A stretch of DNA of 64,000 nt from Undaria pinnatifida (lineage: Eukaryota > Sar > Phaeophyceae > Laminariales > Alariaceae): NCBI GenBank assembly GCA_012845835.1, contig JABAKD010000030.1, positions 2,791,416-2,855,415 on the forward strand, written 5' to 3'. The notes beneath the pieces are model-generated. The model searched no databases. It saw nothing but the letters and a program-made list of their open reading frames with translations, and was not told where the DNA came from. Shown in pieces: positions 21,198 to 32,870 of this stretch. Each line of letters opens with the position of its first letter. Positions within the stretch are counted from its first letter, which is position 1. Made by a program: the position numbers and the translations under genes.

Positions 21198-23439
21198 GCA
21201 GCAGCAAGCAGTGGAATAACATGAAAGCTCTCGCGGGCTTTTTGTTCGGTGGTCAAGTGGTTGACATTAATTGTGGTCTATTGAGAAGACGCTGGAATTT
21301 ATTATATCGCAGAAAAAAACGCACATGGCAAAGCACAGAAAATCTAAACGCGCAAGCTTACAAAAGTTTACAAACTGGAACACATTTTTACGCATGGATG
21401 GTCTACAAAGTGGTTACTCACGCTCGTAGAGATCAGATAAAGTGTCCATCATATACCAGGTACCAGGTATACGCATGATATACCCAGCTGTTACATGTAC
21501 CAGGTGCTACACAGCGGCATACAGCAACAACAAGGAATGTTGAGTCATTGCTGTCGTTATTAACACATTATTATTATTGTTATTAGTATTATTATTTACT
21601 CAAGTCCGTGGTCATGATTCACGAAATAAGCTCCAAACACTACTATTAATGGCGGGAAAACACCTTTTTACTACTCGAAGGTGATAACTTCGCCGTAAAA
21701 ATGGCGGCTATGAGACGGAAATAATAAGTGGTTCACTCCATACAATCTTAGTATTTGGCGGGTATATACGAATTAGTTAATTTTTCGGAGTCGTTCAAAC
21801 AAAATCAACGATATTTCGGACGCAAAACGTACGGTCTCCGCTGGTTGACGATCCATGACGTCGGCAGGGGGAGAGGGGAAGAAAAGAGAAGAGGAGACGG
21901 TTGTCGAGCCGGCTGGCCAGGGGAAACCACCATGGGTAGATGCACATGGGTAGATGAGTTACGTATGATTGCTCTCTTTTGTTTGTCACCCATCACACCA
22001 TCCACTAATAACGGCGTTAATGGAGTTGTTGGCCAGTTGGGCAGGGGCAAAACTGATCAAGGGACAAGCAAAACGGGCATGGAAAATCGAAAGTGGAGAT
22101 TTTCGCCTTCCAAAGTTTATTAGTTTTCACCGTTTTGATTCAGATTGTCAGATTGAATTGATTACGTCGTTCTGTTTATAGTTAGAACCAGAGCTGCAAC
22201 ATCCACGTTTCGTGGACAAACTCCATATTGGAACGACGATGCACAGAGGTGCTTTACTCGAGAGTAGTGCCTACTTTTTACAACTTGTTGTGTGACCGCC
22301 GTATTCTGTATTTTAGACTAGATTCAACCAGCCTATCAATCAGTGAGTGCTATAATACCAATAATATCGAAGTAGTTATAAATAGAAGGTTCCCGAGAGC
22401 TCCCGTAACACGCTCAGAACATTTTGTATGAACCGGTCGCTGGCGAACGAGTGAGCGGAACAAAGTCACACCGATGTCTCTTCTGGAAAAAAGAGTAGAT
22501 GGATACTCGTAGATACCTGGTAGTTTTTGTGTTAATAGAATGGTTAATAGTCCGTCACTAACAACACAGTAACTACCAGGTGTAACATCAGAAGTATAGG
22601 CTGTCCGGGGCCGAATTTTGCTGAGCGCCGGCCGGCCCGGTCGTACCTTTACACCCAACAAAGGCACACACGCAACAGATTGTGTCATAACTCATCGCCG
22701 TGTCGTCACAAGACAGGTCCGTCGCGCCTGTTGTCCACCCAAAGCACTACACGCACACGCAACTACTATTAATAACGGCAGAGCTCGAAAAAACTTCGAC
22801 AAGAAGGTGAAAAAGAAAAAAAGAGGACGGAGAGGTCAACAGCCATGATGAACGGAGATTTCTCTCCCTCTGTTTGCTCATCATCTCCCCTCTGCTCCCC
22901 TGTTTTCTTCCGAAGACATTCGAGCCGGTCGCCGCGGTGGTCTATCATACTGGTGATTACCCTCGAATGCTATGATACTCTCATACTATTATACTAGTGT
23001 AGTGGTTACCCTCGAATGCTACCATAGCACTAGAGTTGCGTTCTGTGGTCGAATCACACCTCGTGGGTCGGACTGCTGTTAAGTTTATTTGGAAAAATAA
23101 AAATCAAAGGAACCAACTACGGCGCGAGCACCTATATAATATTAATGGCAGCGCGTGTAGGCGATTCGATGCGAGTCGACCAGGGAAGAACGGACTGGAG
23201 TCTTCTCGCGATGAAAATTAAGGCGCGTACCATAGCAGGGAGGGGGGGGAAGAGCCTGCGGGCTTATAGTGACCCCGGATCTGAGCTACATCCAGGGCAG
23301 GGAGAATGATACCTGGTAAATAGAAAGGTCGACAGATGTATCATATAATAGAAGGGACGAGCAACAAACAAAAACAAAAAAAAGAACATCGATTGTGCGT
23401 CAGCAACCTTCATACGTACATATAATACCAGGTACACAC

Positions 23440-23510
23440 ACAGCTTGCAAATATGAGTTTCGATGAAATCTTCGATCTCACAGCTGGAGTGTATTTTTAT
23501 TTTCATAATA
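23440..23510 (-). repeat. Dispersed repeat B, terminal fragment
   Basis: Only one end of the family is present: CACACAGCTTGCAAATATGA, GTTTCGATGAAATCTTCGAT and CTCACAGCTGGAGTGTATTT. Confidence 0.7.
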
Positions 23511-24069
23511 ATATAAAATACTGGTATTAATATCGTACATACATGTTCTTGCTGACCCGGTTTCCCCTTTCCCCTCTTGTTCATCCCCCTTTTTTTCTTT
23601 TTTGCCTTTTCTTCGTCCCTTTACTTGTTTCCCTTCTCCTTTCCCCTTCTCCCTGTTTTTTCTTTTGGGTACTCCGGGGGCTAATGAGGCGTTGATGTCG
23701 GTATGGACACCGCCGTCGAAGATACAGGGTAAAGTGGAGGACAGACCCAGCCAGCAGTGTTCCTAAACCTACGAAGTCGTATTCGGAACCCACAATAATA
23801 CCGCGGCATAGATAGTATCATAGGTGGTGTCACCTGCTTCGTTGCTGCCGCGGTTTTGCTTGCTAATTTTTTTATTAAGGCTTCGATTTTGTATTCAGAA
23901 CGGGGGCGACGATGACGGTTTTGACACCACTACTGTTGTCAGAAGCAGTGCGCAGGTGGTAGGCCACGCGGCAATGCTCTTACTCCCAACAGTAGGGTCA
24001 TTCGAAACCCAATACGGTTGCTGACCCCGACGTTGGTTGGATGGCGTCATCTGCTGTGTTGCAATTGGA

Positions 24070-24365
24070 CTTTTTTTTTTCTGACGCGCTTCTACTTTCT
24101 AGCTTCTGGACAAGCCGTGGTCACAGGTGTCGCCCCCCCCCCCGGACCTTGCCTTCAATTTTCATCGCGCATAGGGTTTAGCAATCCCACTGCTCGTCGA
24201 CTTTTCATCGATTGTTGCTAAGCGCTCGCTCTTTCCGCAAGTCAATTTGAGCGCAAGAAAAGTCCCTACGAATTTATACGAGTGTGCGCTCGGGGGGATT
24301 CGAACTCACGCAACCGACCTATACCAGGCTCGACGATAACCTGATATGCCACCGGGGCGACCGGC
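24070..24365 (-). mobile_element. tRNA-derived SINE, copy 1
   Basis: Read on the minus strand, the element starts with a tRNA-like head: GGTCGCCCCGGTGGCATATC carries an A-box-like TGGC motif, and GAGTTCGAATCCCCCC is a good B box. The body includes TCGTATAAATTCG, AATTGACTTGCGGAAAG and TGCGCGATRAAAATTGAAGG-type blocks, and the tail ends with CCACGGCTTGTCCAGAAGC followed by TAGAAAGTAGAAG. Length is about 295 bp with no ORF. This fits a Pol III-transcribed retroposon that depends on LINE machinery supplied elsewhere. Confidence 0.85.
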
Positions 24366-24734
24366 TTTTCGCTGGCTGTCTGTTGTGCTCTGTTTGTCAT
24401 GATGTTGGGCTTTGTTTTTAATTTTGTCGAGCTGCCCTGTGTCCCCACTCCCTTTCCATTTTTTTTTCTTAGTTTTTCCTTTTAGTTTTTTCCGCTTTCT
24501 TCTCTTAACTGATTTTCTCTTATTTTCTTTCTTAGTGTGCTGCGAAAAGTCTGGTGTGCTGGCTTCCTCTTCTTCGCCGCGAATAGACTGGTGTGTTGGC
24601 TTTCGCATATTTTGTTTTTTGCCCGCGCAAGTTCATTGCGGTTGGCATCGCATGACCCAAAATAACCTCGCTGTATCTGCAAAGTGTATCTCTGCCTTTT
24701 TAGTTTGTAACCACAGAGCTTGTCTCTACATATA

Positions 24735-24870
24735 TATAATAAAAAATGAAAAATAAGCTTCAGCTGTGAGATCGACCAAAAACGGTTTGTTGATCAAAAC
24801 TCAGCTTTGAAAGCTGCGTGAGATACTTCGATCGCGCGTATTACGGGGTGTGTACCCTCGTGGAGGATTT
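24735..24870 (+). repeat. Dispersed repeat B, diverged partial copy
   Basis: It shows AGCTGTGAGATCGACCAAAA, TTGATCAAAACTCAGCTTTG and TTCGATCGCGCGTATTACGG, the same subfamily as 10555-10725. A SINE is inserted or abuts immediately downstream, and a further family block (GGTCGGTGACTCCCCTGCTA) resumes at about 25185 after that SINE. Confidence 0.7.
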
Positions 24871-24883
24871 TTTTTTTTTTTTA

Positions 24884-25177
24884 CACACATCTACTTTCCG
24901 GCTTCTGAACAAGCCGTGGTCACAGGTGTCGTCCCTTCCTTCCCCCCCGGTTCTTGCCTTCAATTTTTATCGCGCATAGGTTTCAGCAATCCCACTGCTC
25001 GTCGATTTTTCCTCGAGTGTTGATAACTCGACGCTCTCGCGCTTTCCGCAAGTCAATTTGTGCACAAGAAAAAAAACCGACGCATTTATACGAGTATGCA
25101 CTCGGCGGGGCTCGAACTCACGAAACTGACCTGTACCAGGCTCGAGGATGACCTGATACGCCACCGGGGCGACCGGC
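24884..25177 (-). mobile_element. tRNA-derived SINE, copy 2, apparently inserted in a repeat B copy
   Basis: It has the same head (B box GAGTTCGAGCCCCGCC), body and tail as copy 1. Repeat B sequence stops at about 24870 and continues at about 25185 with the next expected block, so this SINE looks inserted into that repeat. A T-run on the plus strand (A-run on the element strand) follows the tail, as expected for retroposition. Confidence 0.85.
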
Positions 25178-26014
25178 TCCTTTACAGGTCGGTGACTCCC
25201 CTGCTAATGCCAAGGTCAACAGGACTGAGACGTTTAGCCTTGTGCTGCGGACGGAAACTGTATCACCCGCGTGATATATGCACTCGTACGAGGCATCAGC
25301 ACGGGCAATGGTCGTGCCGGATGTAGATGGGTGGAAAATCAGTTTGATGTGAAGAACATACCAGGTATGCCCTTGAATACCAGGGCATACGACCGCGGCA
25401 TGAAAAAAACGGCAACTATTAATAGGTGCGAAGGACAAGAAGACGGAACGTTCGAAGATGAAAATTACCCCTGCTGGTCCAGCAGTATAGACTATACTTG
25501 CCGCGGGTATAAACCAGTAAGTGTGTGAAGGACACCGCAACAAGCACCTGGAGACCAACGACGTGGAATGAAAGCAAATTCCGCCCTGCGTATACCCCCC
25601 CCCCCCTGCCCCCCGCCCTACCCTCCCCCGCTCCCCTGCTCCCTTGGCAGCCCCCTCCCCGCTCCCCTGCCGCCCCCCCCCGCCCTCTCGTTTATGTCCC
25701 TACCTTCCTTCTTATTTTTTTCTCTCTCTCCGTGTCTGTCGCATGCATGCAATAAAACTCTTCATTCTTGATGGGGCTTCTCCATAAGCAGCCATGGTAG
25801 GGCATTCACAGTTCACTAGTAGCAGTTTATTAGTCGGCAGGTGACAAGATTATCTTCATCATCTTATCGCACATTCTCCATATAATATTATACAGTTTTC
25901 CTTTTTTATATGGTCTGGCTTGTTTTGTTGTCTTCTCGCACCCGGTACGCTAGCTAGCTAGCATTTCACTAGCTTTACCTTGATGGATTGCGACTGTTTG
26001 ATTTACTCTGCCTC

Positions 26015-26290
26015 ACAGTCTGTAACCACAGAATTTGTAAGTCTCTACGATGAAGAATTAGGGCGAACACTGGGTGTACTACTGATGATGTCGTTGGGTA
26101 GAAAGAGCTGTTTAATATGAAGACAACACGCACGCCCAAGCAGTAGATGCTGATGAAGGGGTGTGTGTGTTCTTCACATGAAACTGATACTTCCACCCAT
26201 CTACATCCAGCACAACCAGTGTCCGTGCTGGTGTCTCCTAGAGAGGTGAGCCCTGTTTAGTGCTGTGATGACAAACTACGAGTCAGATAG
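26015..26290. repeat. Relative of the foldback element
   Basis: It shares blocks with 18170-18440: GTAACCACAGA, GTCTCTACGA, ATCTACATCCAGCAC, CAGTGTCCGTGCTG, AACTACGAGTCAGATAGATA and a GCAATGCCAACC-like end. It is diverged and rearranged. Confidence 0.55.
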
Positions 26291-26573
26291 ATAAACTATG
26301 CGCATTCACAGCAGGGTTGTTCGGCCTTGCGATGCCAACCGAACAGTGAGAACGCGCAACAGGCAAAAAAAAAAAACGCAAGCCAACACCCCAGTTTTCG
26401 CAGCAAAAAAGAAAAACGAAAGAAAAGACTTAGACTAAATGAGAAAGAAAAAAAAACAAGAAAAAGCAAAATTTGAAGAAATAAACGAACGGATTAATGT
26501 AAAGAACACATGTACGTACAGATATAGACTACAGCAGTAGTAGTCTATCCCACACCTGTTTTTTTTTTTTTTT

Positions 26574-26873
26574 TCACACACATTTACTTTTCAGCTTCTG
26601 GACAAGCCGTGGTCACAGGTAGGTGTCGTCCCTTCTCCCCCTGGTTCTTGTCTTCAATTTTTATCGCGCATAGGGTTCAGCAATCCTATTGCTCGTCGAT
26701 TTTTTATCGAGTGTTGCTAACTCACGCTCTCGCGCTTTCCCTACAAGTCAATTTGTGCACAAGAAAAGTCCCCACGAATTAATACGAGTATGCACTCGGG
26801 GGCATTCGAACTCACGAAACTGACCTATTATACCAGGCTCGAGGATAACCTGCTACGCCAGCGGGGCGACCGG
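26574..26873 (-). mobile_element. tRNA-derived SINE, copy 3
   Basis: It has the full head, body and tail of the family. A run of about 16 T precedes it on the plus strand, equivalent to an A-tail after the element tail. The B box is GAGTTCGAATGCCCCC. Confidence 0.85.
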
Positions 26874-27739
26874 TATACTGCACGGCATACCTGGTACCTG
26901 GTACAGCGGCAATACACAGATAATAATAGCTTACCAGTACACAGGACAGGACACCCACGTACTTGTTCACCTGTAAAATGCTAAGAAAACACTAGATTTG
27001 CAGGAGAACACAACCAACCACCGTACATTCACGTGGTAATCGAAATTCGGGGGTCGGTATTTACTTCAAGTTAAAACGTAGAACGCACCCCACCCATTAT
27101 CGAATAAGAAAAGTCCAGCCAGGGACCAATGATTATGTTCCTTGCAATACGCATTTGAGTGGTGGTATCAGTGCCCTGTTGGTGCGTTAGATAGGTGCAG
27201 AGAGGATCAGAGGGGTGGGGCGCCTCTTGTTTGTGCCTTTACGTAGGCATTTGGCGTTTGAGCATATACAAGATGAAATCCCTGGGAGGGGGAGAGTGGG
27301 GGGGGGCGGGGGATTCTCGGGCCATAACCGTTTTCATTCGCAGAAAATACAACGACAACGACGAGGTGTTTCGAAAAGACAAAAAAACGGAAGCAGCGCT
27401 TTGAGTCTGGAGTCTGGATTCATGGAAAATGCATATAAAAGTTTCGCTTATATCCTATACTTTTTTCAGACTAAAAAAAGTCAAAAGCCAGAGAGTTTGG
27501 AGCGTTTGGCGAGTGTCGTCTCGAGTTCGGTTTCACATTTTCGTACTTTCGATACATATTTACGAACACCTCACCAGATAATGTCCATCCATCCATCCAT
27601 CTATCCGTCTCATCCATGCATGAACGAATATAATATACACTGCTATATATATTTCCATACGAAAAACCTATACGAATGCGAAAATAACCGATCACAACCT
27701 GCAATCGATAAAATTCCGTATGTATCATGTAATCAGTAC

Positions 27740-27936
27740 CTGTCGGAATGGAGGAGGTCGATCCATGGTTGATTTAGTTGATTTAATCCCGTTGTTGTTG
27801 CTTCCAAGGGTATTCGAGTAGTCGCCGCTGGAAGCGCCGACGCTCGAACCACCCCCCCCCGCCGCCCCCCCCGCCCCCGCCCCCGCCACCCCCACCACCC
27901 GAAAAATAACCACTGATGCTGTTGCTGCTGCTGCCC
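27740..27936 (-). CDS. Asn/Ser/Gly-rich gene, exon 3
   Basis: The acceptor CTCTATAG and donor CGACAG|GTACTG bound 197 bp, two bases completing Gly with exon 2. It contains a glycine-rich stretch then GASSGDYSNTLGSNNNGIKS. The poly-G core makes the frame sensitive to sequencing length errors. Confidence 0.4.
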
Positions 27937-29296
27937 CTATAGAGATATAAAACGTGACGAAAGTAAGCGGAGCAACTGGTATCAATGGTCGTACAGCGTA
28001 CCGCAGCACAAGAAGACAGCAACGCAGTATACGCCAGTTAGTTTTTTTTTCTGTCGCGTAGTTACAAAAAATTGATTAGATAGAAGGTAGAACCTACCTG
28101 TGGTATGATAAATATTGATGCATCTCTGGTTTAATTGACACGAGGCATGTCGCATAGCTAGAGAGGAGGCAAATAGTTCACTCTGATGCATACCGCCCTG
28201 GCAGGGTTGTTCATTATTGTTTGTTGTGGCTGCTGTTTGTGATCCCATCTGATCTGACATTAGACACCTGGTTTGCCCTCTGTATCAAGTCGAAAGAATG
28301 AGCCCCCCTGTCTGGTAGCATCTAGGCTCAAAGAAAAGGTGAAAACAGAAAATACCGGCACTCCTCTCTGCTTGTTGTACAGCACGTATCGTCAGGAATT
28401 GTCCGCGCTGTAGTCTACCTCTTCATCGTTCGTGCGATGGCTTTCTTTCGAGATCTTACTACTGGTGACGATGTTTTATATGCACGCTGTGTCCGTGCGA
28501 CCAAAACTAACGTGGCCGCTAAACGCCATGATCATCAGCTGGCTAACCATGCAGGCCATCCATGCAGCATGACGATAGCCGCCACAGGCAGCTGCATGCA
28601 GCGGCAGCAACCAACAGGAACAGCAAGCAACGAACAACAACAGCAGTTCACTCACTCACTCACTCACCTATTCGATAGAAGAGACGCGTGCTTCGTTACA
28701 CCACCACCACTTCCTCCACCACCACCACTACCACCACCACCACCGCCACCTCCACCAATACCGCCACCTCGAGACGAAAAGCCACCAATAACAACTTCCG
28801 GGGGCGGAGACAGCACAGCAGTCCGCTCAGGCCCAGGCCCAACCTGCGTACCGTTTGTGATGCTGCTGCTGCTGTTGTTGTTGTCATTGTCTCCGAGACC
28901 TTTCACCATCATCGTTGCAAGTGGCGTCATGCGGCTGGATGATCGCTTGCAGGGAAGATCAGCAACGGTACGCCGAGTACTATTAATACTACCGCTGCTG
29001 CTGCTGTTGCTGCTGCCCTGCCCTCCTTGCTGTATGTTGTCTGCCGCTTCTTCGCCGTTACTACTACTACTGTTGTTATCGATTTCCTCGTCGATGGCAT
29101 GCTGCTTCGTGCGCTCGTTGTTGCTAGCAGCGTTGGAGTCTTGGCCCACGGATGAGGATGGTGACCGTCTTGCCTGCTTCGAGCGGGCGTTGGAAGTAGT
29201 AGCAGTAGCAGTAGTGGCAGTGGTAGTGTGATCGTCGTCGCGGCTGCTGCTGCCGCTGTGCTGGATCATCCTAGTCATCTTGAATCCTGGCAACAT
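27740..29296 (-). CDS. Asn/Ser/Gly-rich unknown protein, three exons, 5' and 3' limits uncertain
   Basis: The exons on the minus strand are 29296-28668, 28267-28098 and 27936-27740. Phases 2/2 and 1/1 match at both junctions, with donors AG|GTGAGT and CAG|GTAGGT. Exon 1 can start at ATG 29296 (MLPGFKMTRMIQHSGSSS) and is rich in Thr, Ser, Asn and Gly. Exon 2 is more ordered (SELFASSLAMRHASCQLNQR). Exon 3 ends TKSTMDRPPPFRQ at a donor-like CAG|GTACTG in phase 0, so more exons should lie to the left, but I could not find them. I recognise no family; the composition suggests a disordered regulatory protein. Confidence 0.45.
28098..28267 (-). CDS. Asn/Ser/Gly-rich gene, exon 2
   Basis: The acceptor AAACCAG precedes GTGTCTAATG and the donor is CACAG|GTAGGT; 170 bp. 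It encodes CLMSDQMGSQTAATTNNNEQ, then PCQGGMHQSELFASS, then RCINIYHTTG. Phases fit exons 1 and 3. Confidence 0.5.
28437..28575 (+). other. Plus-strand frame of ordinary composition inside the Asn/Ser/Gly-rich gene
   Basis: ATG at 28437 opens a frame whose first part looks protein-like (MAFFRDLTTGDDVLYARCVR). It then enters the complement of the minus-strand low-complexity exon. I see no donor that would rescue it and recognise no family. It is kept as a low-confidence observation. Confidence 0.15.
28668..29296 (-). CDS. Asn/Ser/Gly-rich gene, exon 1 (or first visible)
   Basis: A 629 bp open frame from ATG 29296 to a consensus donor AATAG|GTGAGT. It contains RSPSSSVGQDSNAASNNERT, an acidic DEEIDNN segment, RTVADLPCKRSSSRMTPLAT and a glycine run near the end. 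A further upstream exon at about 29480-29726 is possible. Confidence 0.5.
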
Positions 29297-29479
29297 CACC
29301 GAAATATGTGACGTCTCTCCTTTTCCCTGCCCCCCTCTTTATCTATCTCACGGCCTCGATGGAGAGAGAAAGCGCGTGTTGTTGTGTGTGGGATCGAGCA
29401 CACACGCACCGCGCTGGCGACACGGCGAACTTTTAGTTGCACGGCACACGGAAAAAAGAAAAAAGGAGTCCAAATAAAA

Positions 29480-29726
29480 CTATCAATAAGCGTTCTTGCG
29501 AAGTTGTTGCAGGTCTTGTTGTCTCGCTCGCTCTCTCTCCCGCGTCTCCCCCTCGCCTATGATGCCTCTCGTCGTAGCTATCGTTGTTGTTATTGCTGCT
29601 GTTGTTGCTGCTGCCGCTGCCGCCGCTGCCGCTGCCGCCACCGCCGCCGCCGCTGTGGTGCTGCTGCTTCTCCGTTATTATTGTCGTCCCTTTTTCGGTG
29701 GTTTTTGTCGCGTGTGTGAAACTCAC
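29480..29726 (-). other. Possible upstream exon or 5' leader of the Asn/Ser/Gly-rich gene
   Basis: An open minus-strand frame of similar style (THATKTTEKGTTIITEKQQ, glycine/serine run, DSYDERHHRRGGDAGE), but no consensus donor is visible at its left end. It could be a coding exon with a weak donor, or transcribed leader. Confidence 0.25.
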
Positions 29727-31116
29727 GGCTGACGTCCTTGAAAATTAGTTATAAAAAAAAAAATCAATATCCTTCGGCCCTCGGTCCACTGGGTCCTCGG
29801 TTCGGTTCGTCAGCCTCTGCTCCACTCGAGCAAAACTGAAACGGAGAATAGAGGGTGACTTTGTTGTGTGCTTCTGTCTTTTGCCTGTTGTGTGTTGTTG
29901 TGTGTGGTCGCGCACAGTTTTTTTCCCTGGGGGTGGGGGGGGGTGTCGACCGTGGTTGGTTTGACGTGCTTGTCTCAGCTCGTCTCGAGTCTCGACAATG
30001 TCGCGAGGTTGTCCCTAAGGCGGCTCTCGCACCGCGAAAAAGTTGAAAAATTACGATGCGCTTTTAAGATGGTTGGGACTGTCTCCGAAAGGGTCCCAGA
30101 TTTTGATTTGCCTCTTTACGTTGTTGAGTTTTCTATCGAGATTTTAGAATACTTTCCCGCCTTTTTTTTCGCAGAAAGTACGAGTACAAATAGACTAGAT
30201 TTGGTGTAGACGAGAGAGTGGATCATTGTTATAATAATACGCGAGGTATATACTAAAATATTTAGTGATGTCTTCATGTGTAGGAATCATGATGATGAAC
30301 CCGTATCTAGGTACTGCTGCTGCTGCTGCTGCTCGTTTTGCTGCTGCGCTGCAGCAGCAACGCTCTGCTGCTGCTCTCTGCACATTCCTTAAAAAGCACT
30401 TACTTACTTGCATCTATCTGGTCATATATTATAATATATGTTAATGGTGAGACTGTTGTTGTTGTTGCTGCTGTTTGCTGTAGTATATTATGTTGTTGCA
30501 ATTGGGTAGTTCTAGAGGTGTATGTTATATTATACGCGTGACGTATGATGCAGCGGAGAGACAGGAGAGGTTCGTAGGAGGTGGTGTGGTTGGTGATGTT
30601 GAGCAGCGAGCGACTGAAAAAGTTCGGTTTTTACCGCTTTTTTTGTTCTTCCTTTGTTTTATCAGCGGCTGCATCCTGGATGTGATCGTCTCCGCATCAC
30701 AAGAAAAAAACATGACTCACTCGTGGACACAACGCCACACACAGGTTGATGAGGAGGAAGAAGAGACGTCGTCGACTATCATGATTAATACATTTAATAA
30801 TTACTCCGGAGTATTTGATTACAATAATACGAATTAGCTGAGCGCGGGGTGGTAATAAAATAAATGTTGCTTGATGCGAGCAGTAAAAAAAAGTATATAG
30901 ACTAATAGTAAAAAAAAACAAAGTCTATATATGTAAGGAAGGAAGCCAGTATAAATAAAATAAGATGTGTGGGGAAAAGGAGATATGGGGAAATGGTTGG
31001 CAGAAGATACCACTCGCTTTAAGGAGGGATTATTCGATTTCGTGTAGATACTACGGCTTCATGGACGGATATTCGATTTACATCGGAACGGCATCTTTTT
31101 TTCTTCTCTTTTTTTT

Positions 31117-31424
31117 CACACACACATCTACTTTCCAGCTTCTGGACAAGCCGTGGTCACAGGTGTCGTCCCTTTGTCCCCCCGGTTCTTGCCTTCAATT
31201 TTCATCGCGCATAGGGTTCAGCAATCCCACTGCTCGTCATTTTTTTATCGATCGAGTGGTGTTGCTAACTCACGCTCTCGCTCTTTCCGCAAGGTCAATT
31301 TGGACACAAGAAAAAGTCCCCACGACGAATGTATACGAGTACGCACTCGGGGAGATTCAAACTAACGGAACTGACCTATATACCAGTCTCGAGGATAACC
31401 TGATACTCCACCGGGGCGACCGGC
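31117..31424 (-). mobile_element. tRNA-derived SINE, copy 4
   Basis: A complete family member; the head reads GGTCGCCCCGGTGGAGTATC, with a degraded B box (GTTTGAATCTCCCC). A T-rich run precedes it on the plus strand, consistent with an A-tail. Confidence 0.85.
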
Positions 31425-32244
31425 TGCATCTACGCTATTATATTGTCGAGGGGCAAAAATAATAACTGAGCACTGAGCACTGCCATCTAAATGTGCTGTT
31501 AGACTTTACGTATAGTGCACGTATAGACTGCGTAAAATAGAATATAGTCGTATATTATAACAACAGAGTAAAAAACACGCCGCAGCCAAAAGTTTTGTTT
31601 GGTTTGGTGAGAATCATCACGCGCTCGGAGACTTTTCTTTTTGTGATCAAAATTTCCAAATCCTCTGCTGCTGCGGCTTTTCTTAGACCCGCACGGGATT
31701 AGTATGTTTACCAGATTATACTACGGACGGACCCTCTTCTTCTTCTGCTGGCTAGGGAGGGGCGTGTCGTACGGTTCGACAGAAAATCTGACGAGATGAA
31801 AACATAAATCGGACCACGAAAAAAAGTAAATGCGCAAAACCATGAATGGATCCAACAACCAACAACACTGCTGTGCGAATGCGAGAGGCGTGTCCCATGT
31901 CATCCTGACCCTATACCCTCTCGACTCACCAGAGCCAAGTCCCCCTCTCCATGCACTTCCGAAGAAACACCAAACGGTACAGCAGTAATAATCCGCTGTC
32001 TCAATAAAAGGCTGGTTTGTAACTGCTACGCGCATGCATGCTTCATCACCGCGCAGAAGTTTGTGCGGTGTTTTGCTGTGCCAAATAATACTGCAATCGG
32101 TCGTATGTCTAGCAAGGAGAGAGTCCCCGCCGTCTCGTATCCGTATCCGTATACTATTTTCGTATTCGTACATACGGTCGCGTGCTACACGATAATAGAG
32201 GTGCACACCACTTTTTTTCTGCGGTTCCTCGTTTTGGGAGCTTA

Positions 32245-32410
32245 AGACCTCTCCCAAAACACGATTTGGAGAAAAATCAAAAACTGCTGGACCGGATGGA
32301 AGATCCCATGGCCTAGGTCTCTACACACCGAGAATCATGCAAAAAAAAAGTGTCATATTTCCGACGATTTGGAGTTAAGGAGCCCTGTCCTTCATAAACC
32401 ATTTCTGACG
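32245..32410 (+). repeat. Dispersed repeat G, copy 2
   Basis: Diverged partner of 985-1190, sharing AAGACCT, the CCCATGGCCTAGGT region, GAGAATCA, an A-run, CGATTTGG and AAGGAGCCCTGTCCTTCAT. Confidence 0.5.
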
Positions 32411-32781
32411 AAAAGTAACACCTCTACCGCCGTAGCACGCGTCTAACGTATAATACGGCACGATGTGCGTATCTGTTTTTACCGGAGGCACTCTTGGTGC
32501 TCCTGTGTATTATACAACAGCTGGAATTACACAACCATATATCAACTGCTCGATTCTTTGCTTTGGCGGCTGAGTAAGAGTCTACAACAACGCCAAAAAA
32601 GCCGACACAAAAACGCCGAAAATATGGACTAAAATGTACGGAATAAAACGAAAAAAGTCGGGAAAATGAACAAACGGTGTGATAATAACTCAAAGCCGGA
32701 TACAAAAACATAAAGCGGGCATCGTATTCGTATATACCAGTACGATATATGCATGTGCTTGTCGAATACCAGGATGTAACT

Positions 32782-32870
32782 TTAACCCCTTTACCACTGG
32801 AAACCCGTTTTGGGGACAAAATTACTTGGATTTAGTATAGGGAGGGGATTGGGGGCTCTAAAGGGGTTAA
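32782..32870. mobile_element. TTAA-flanked miniature element (piggyBac-like MITE)
   Basis: An 89 bp unit bounded by TTAACCCCTTTA at the left and its inverse TAAAGGGGTTAA at the right. TTAA target duplication with a terminal CCC is the signature of the piggyBac superfamily (established knowledge). It has no coding capacity. A diverged relative lies at 53888-54029. Confidence 0.75.

Larger units (their letters stand above)
16360..27739. other. Intergenic stretch without a confirmed gene
   Basis: I found no chain of phase-compatible exons here. The stretch is more AT-rich than the genic parts and holds SINEs (24070, 24884, 26574), repeat B copies, a foldback element near 18.2-18.4 kb, CAA and CTA microsatellites, and short frames of ordinary composition that I cannot connect. 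A minus-strand frame ending in a donor-like AGA|GTGAGT near 20,825 and a GC-rich block at 17,255-17,460 are the only parts that look potentially functional. Confidence 0.5.

Noticed and set aside
24070-26880. True tRNA genes from the B-box sequences
   Set aside because: The heads do not close into full cloverleaves with paired acceptor stems and are always followed by the same SINE body; they are tRNA-derived elements.
31721-32257. 178-codon minus frame as a gene
   Set aside because: No domain, no consensus start or splice context, and it abuts repeat G; length alone is not enough in a 64 kb window.
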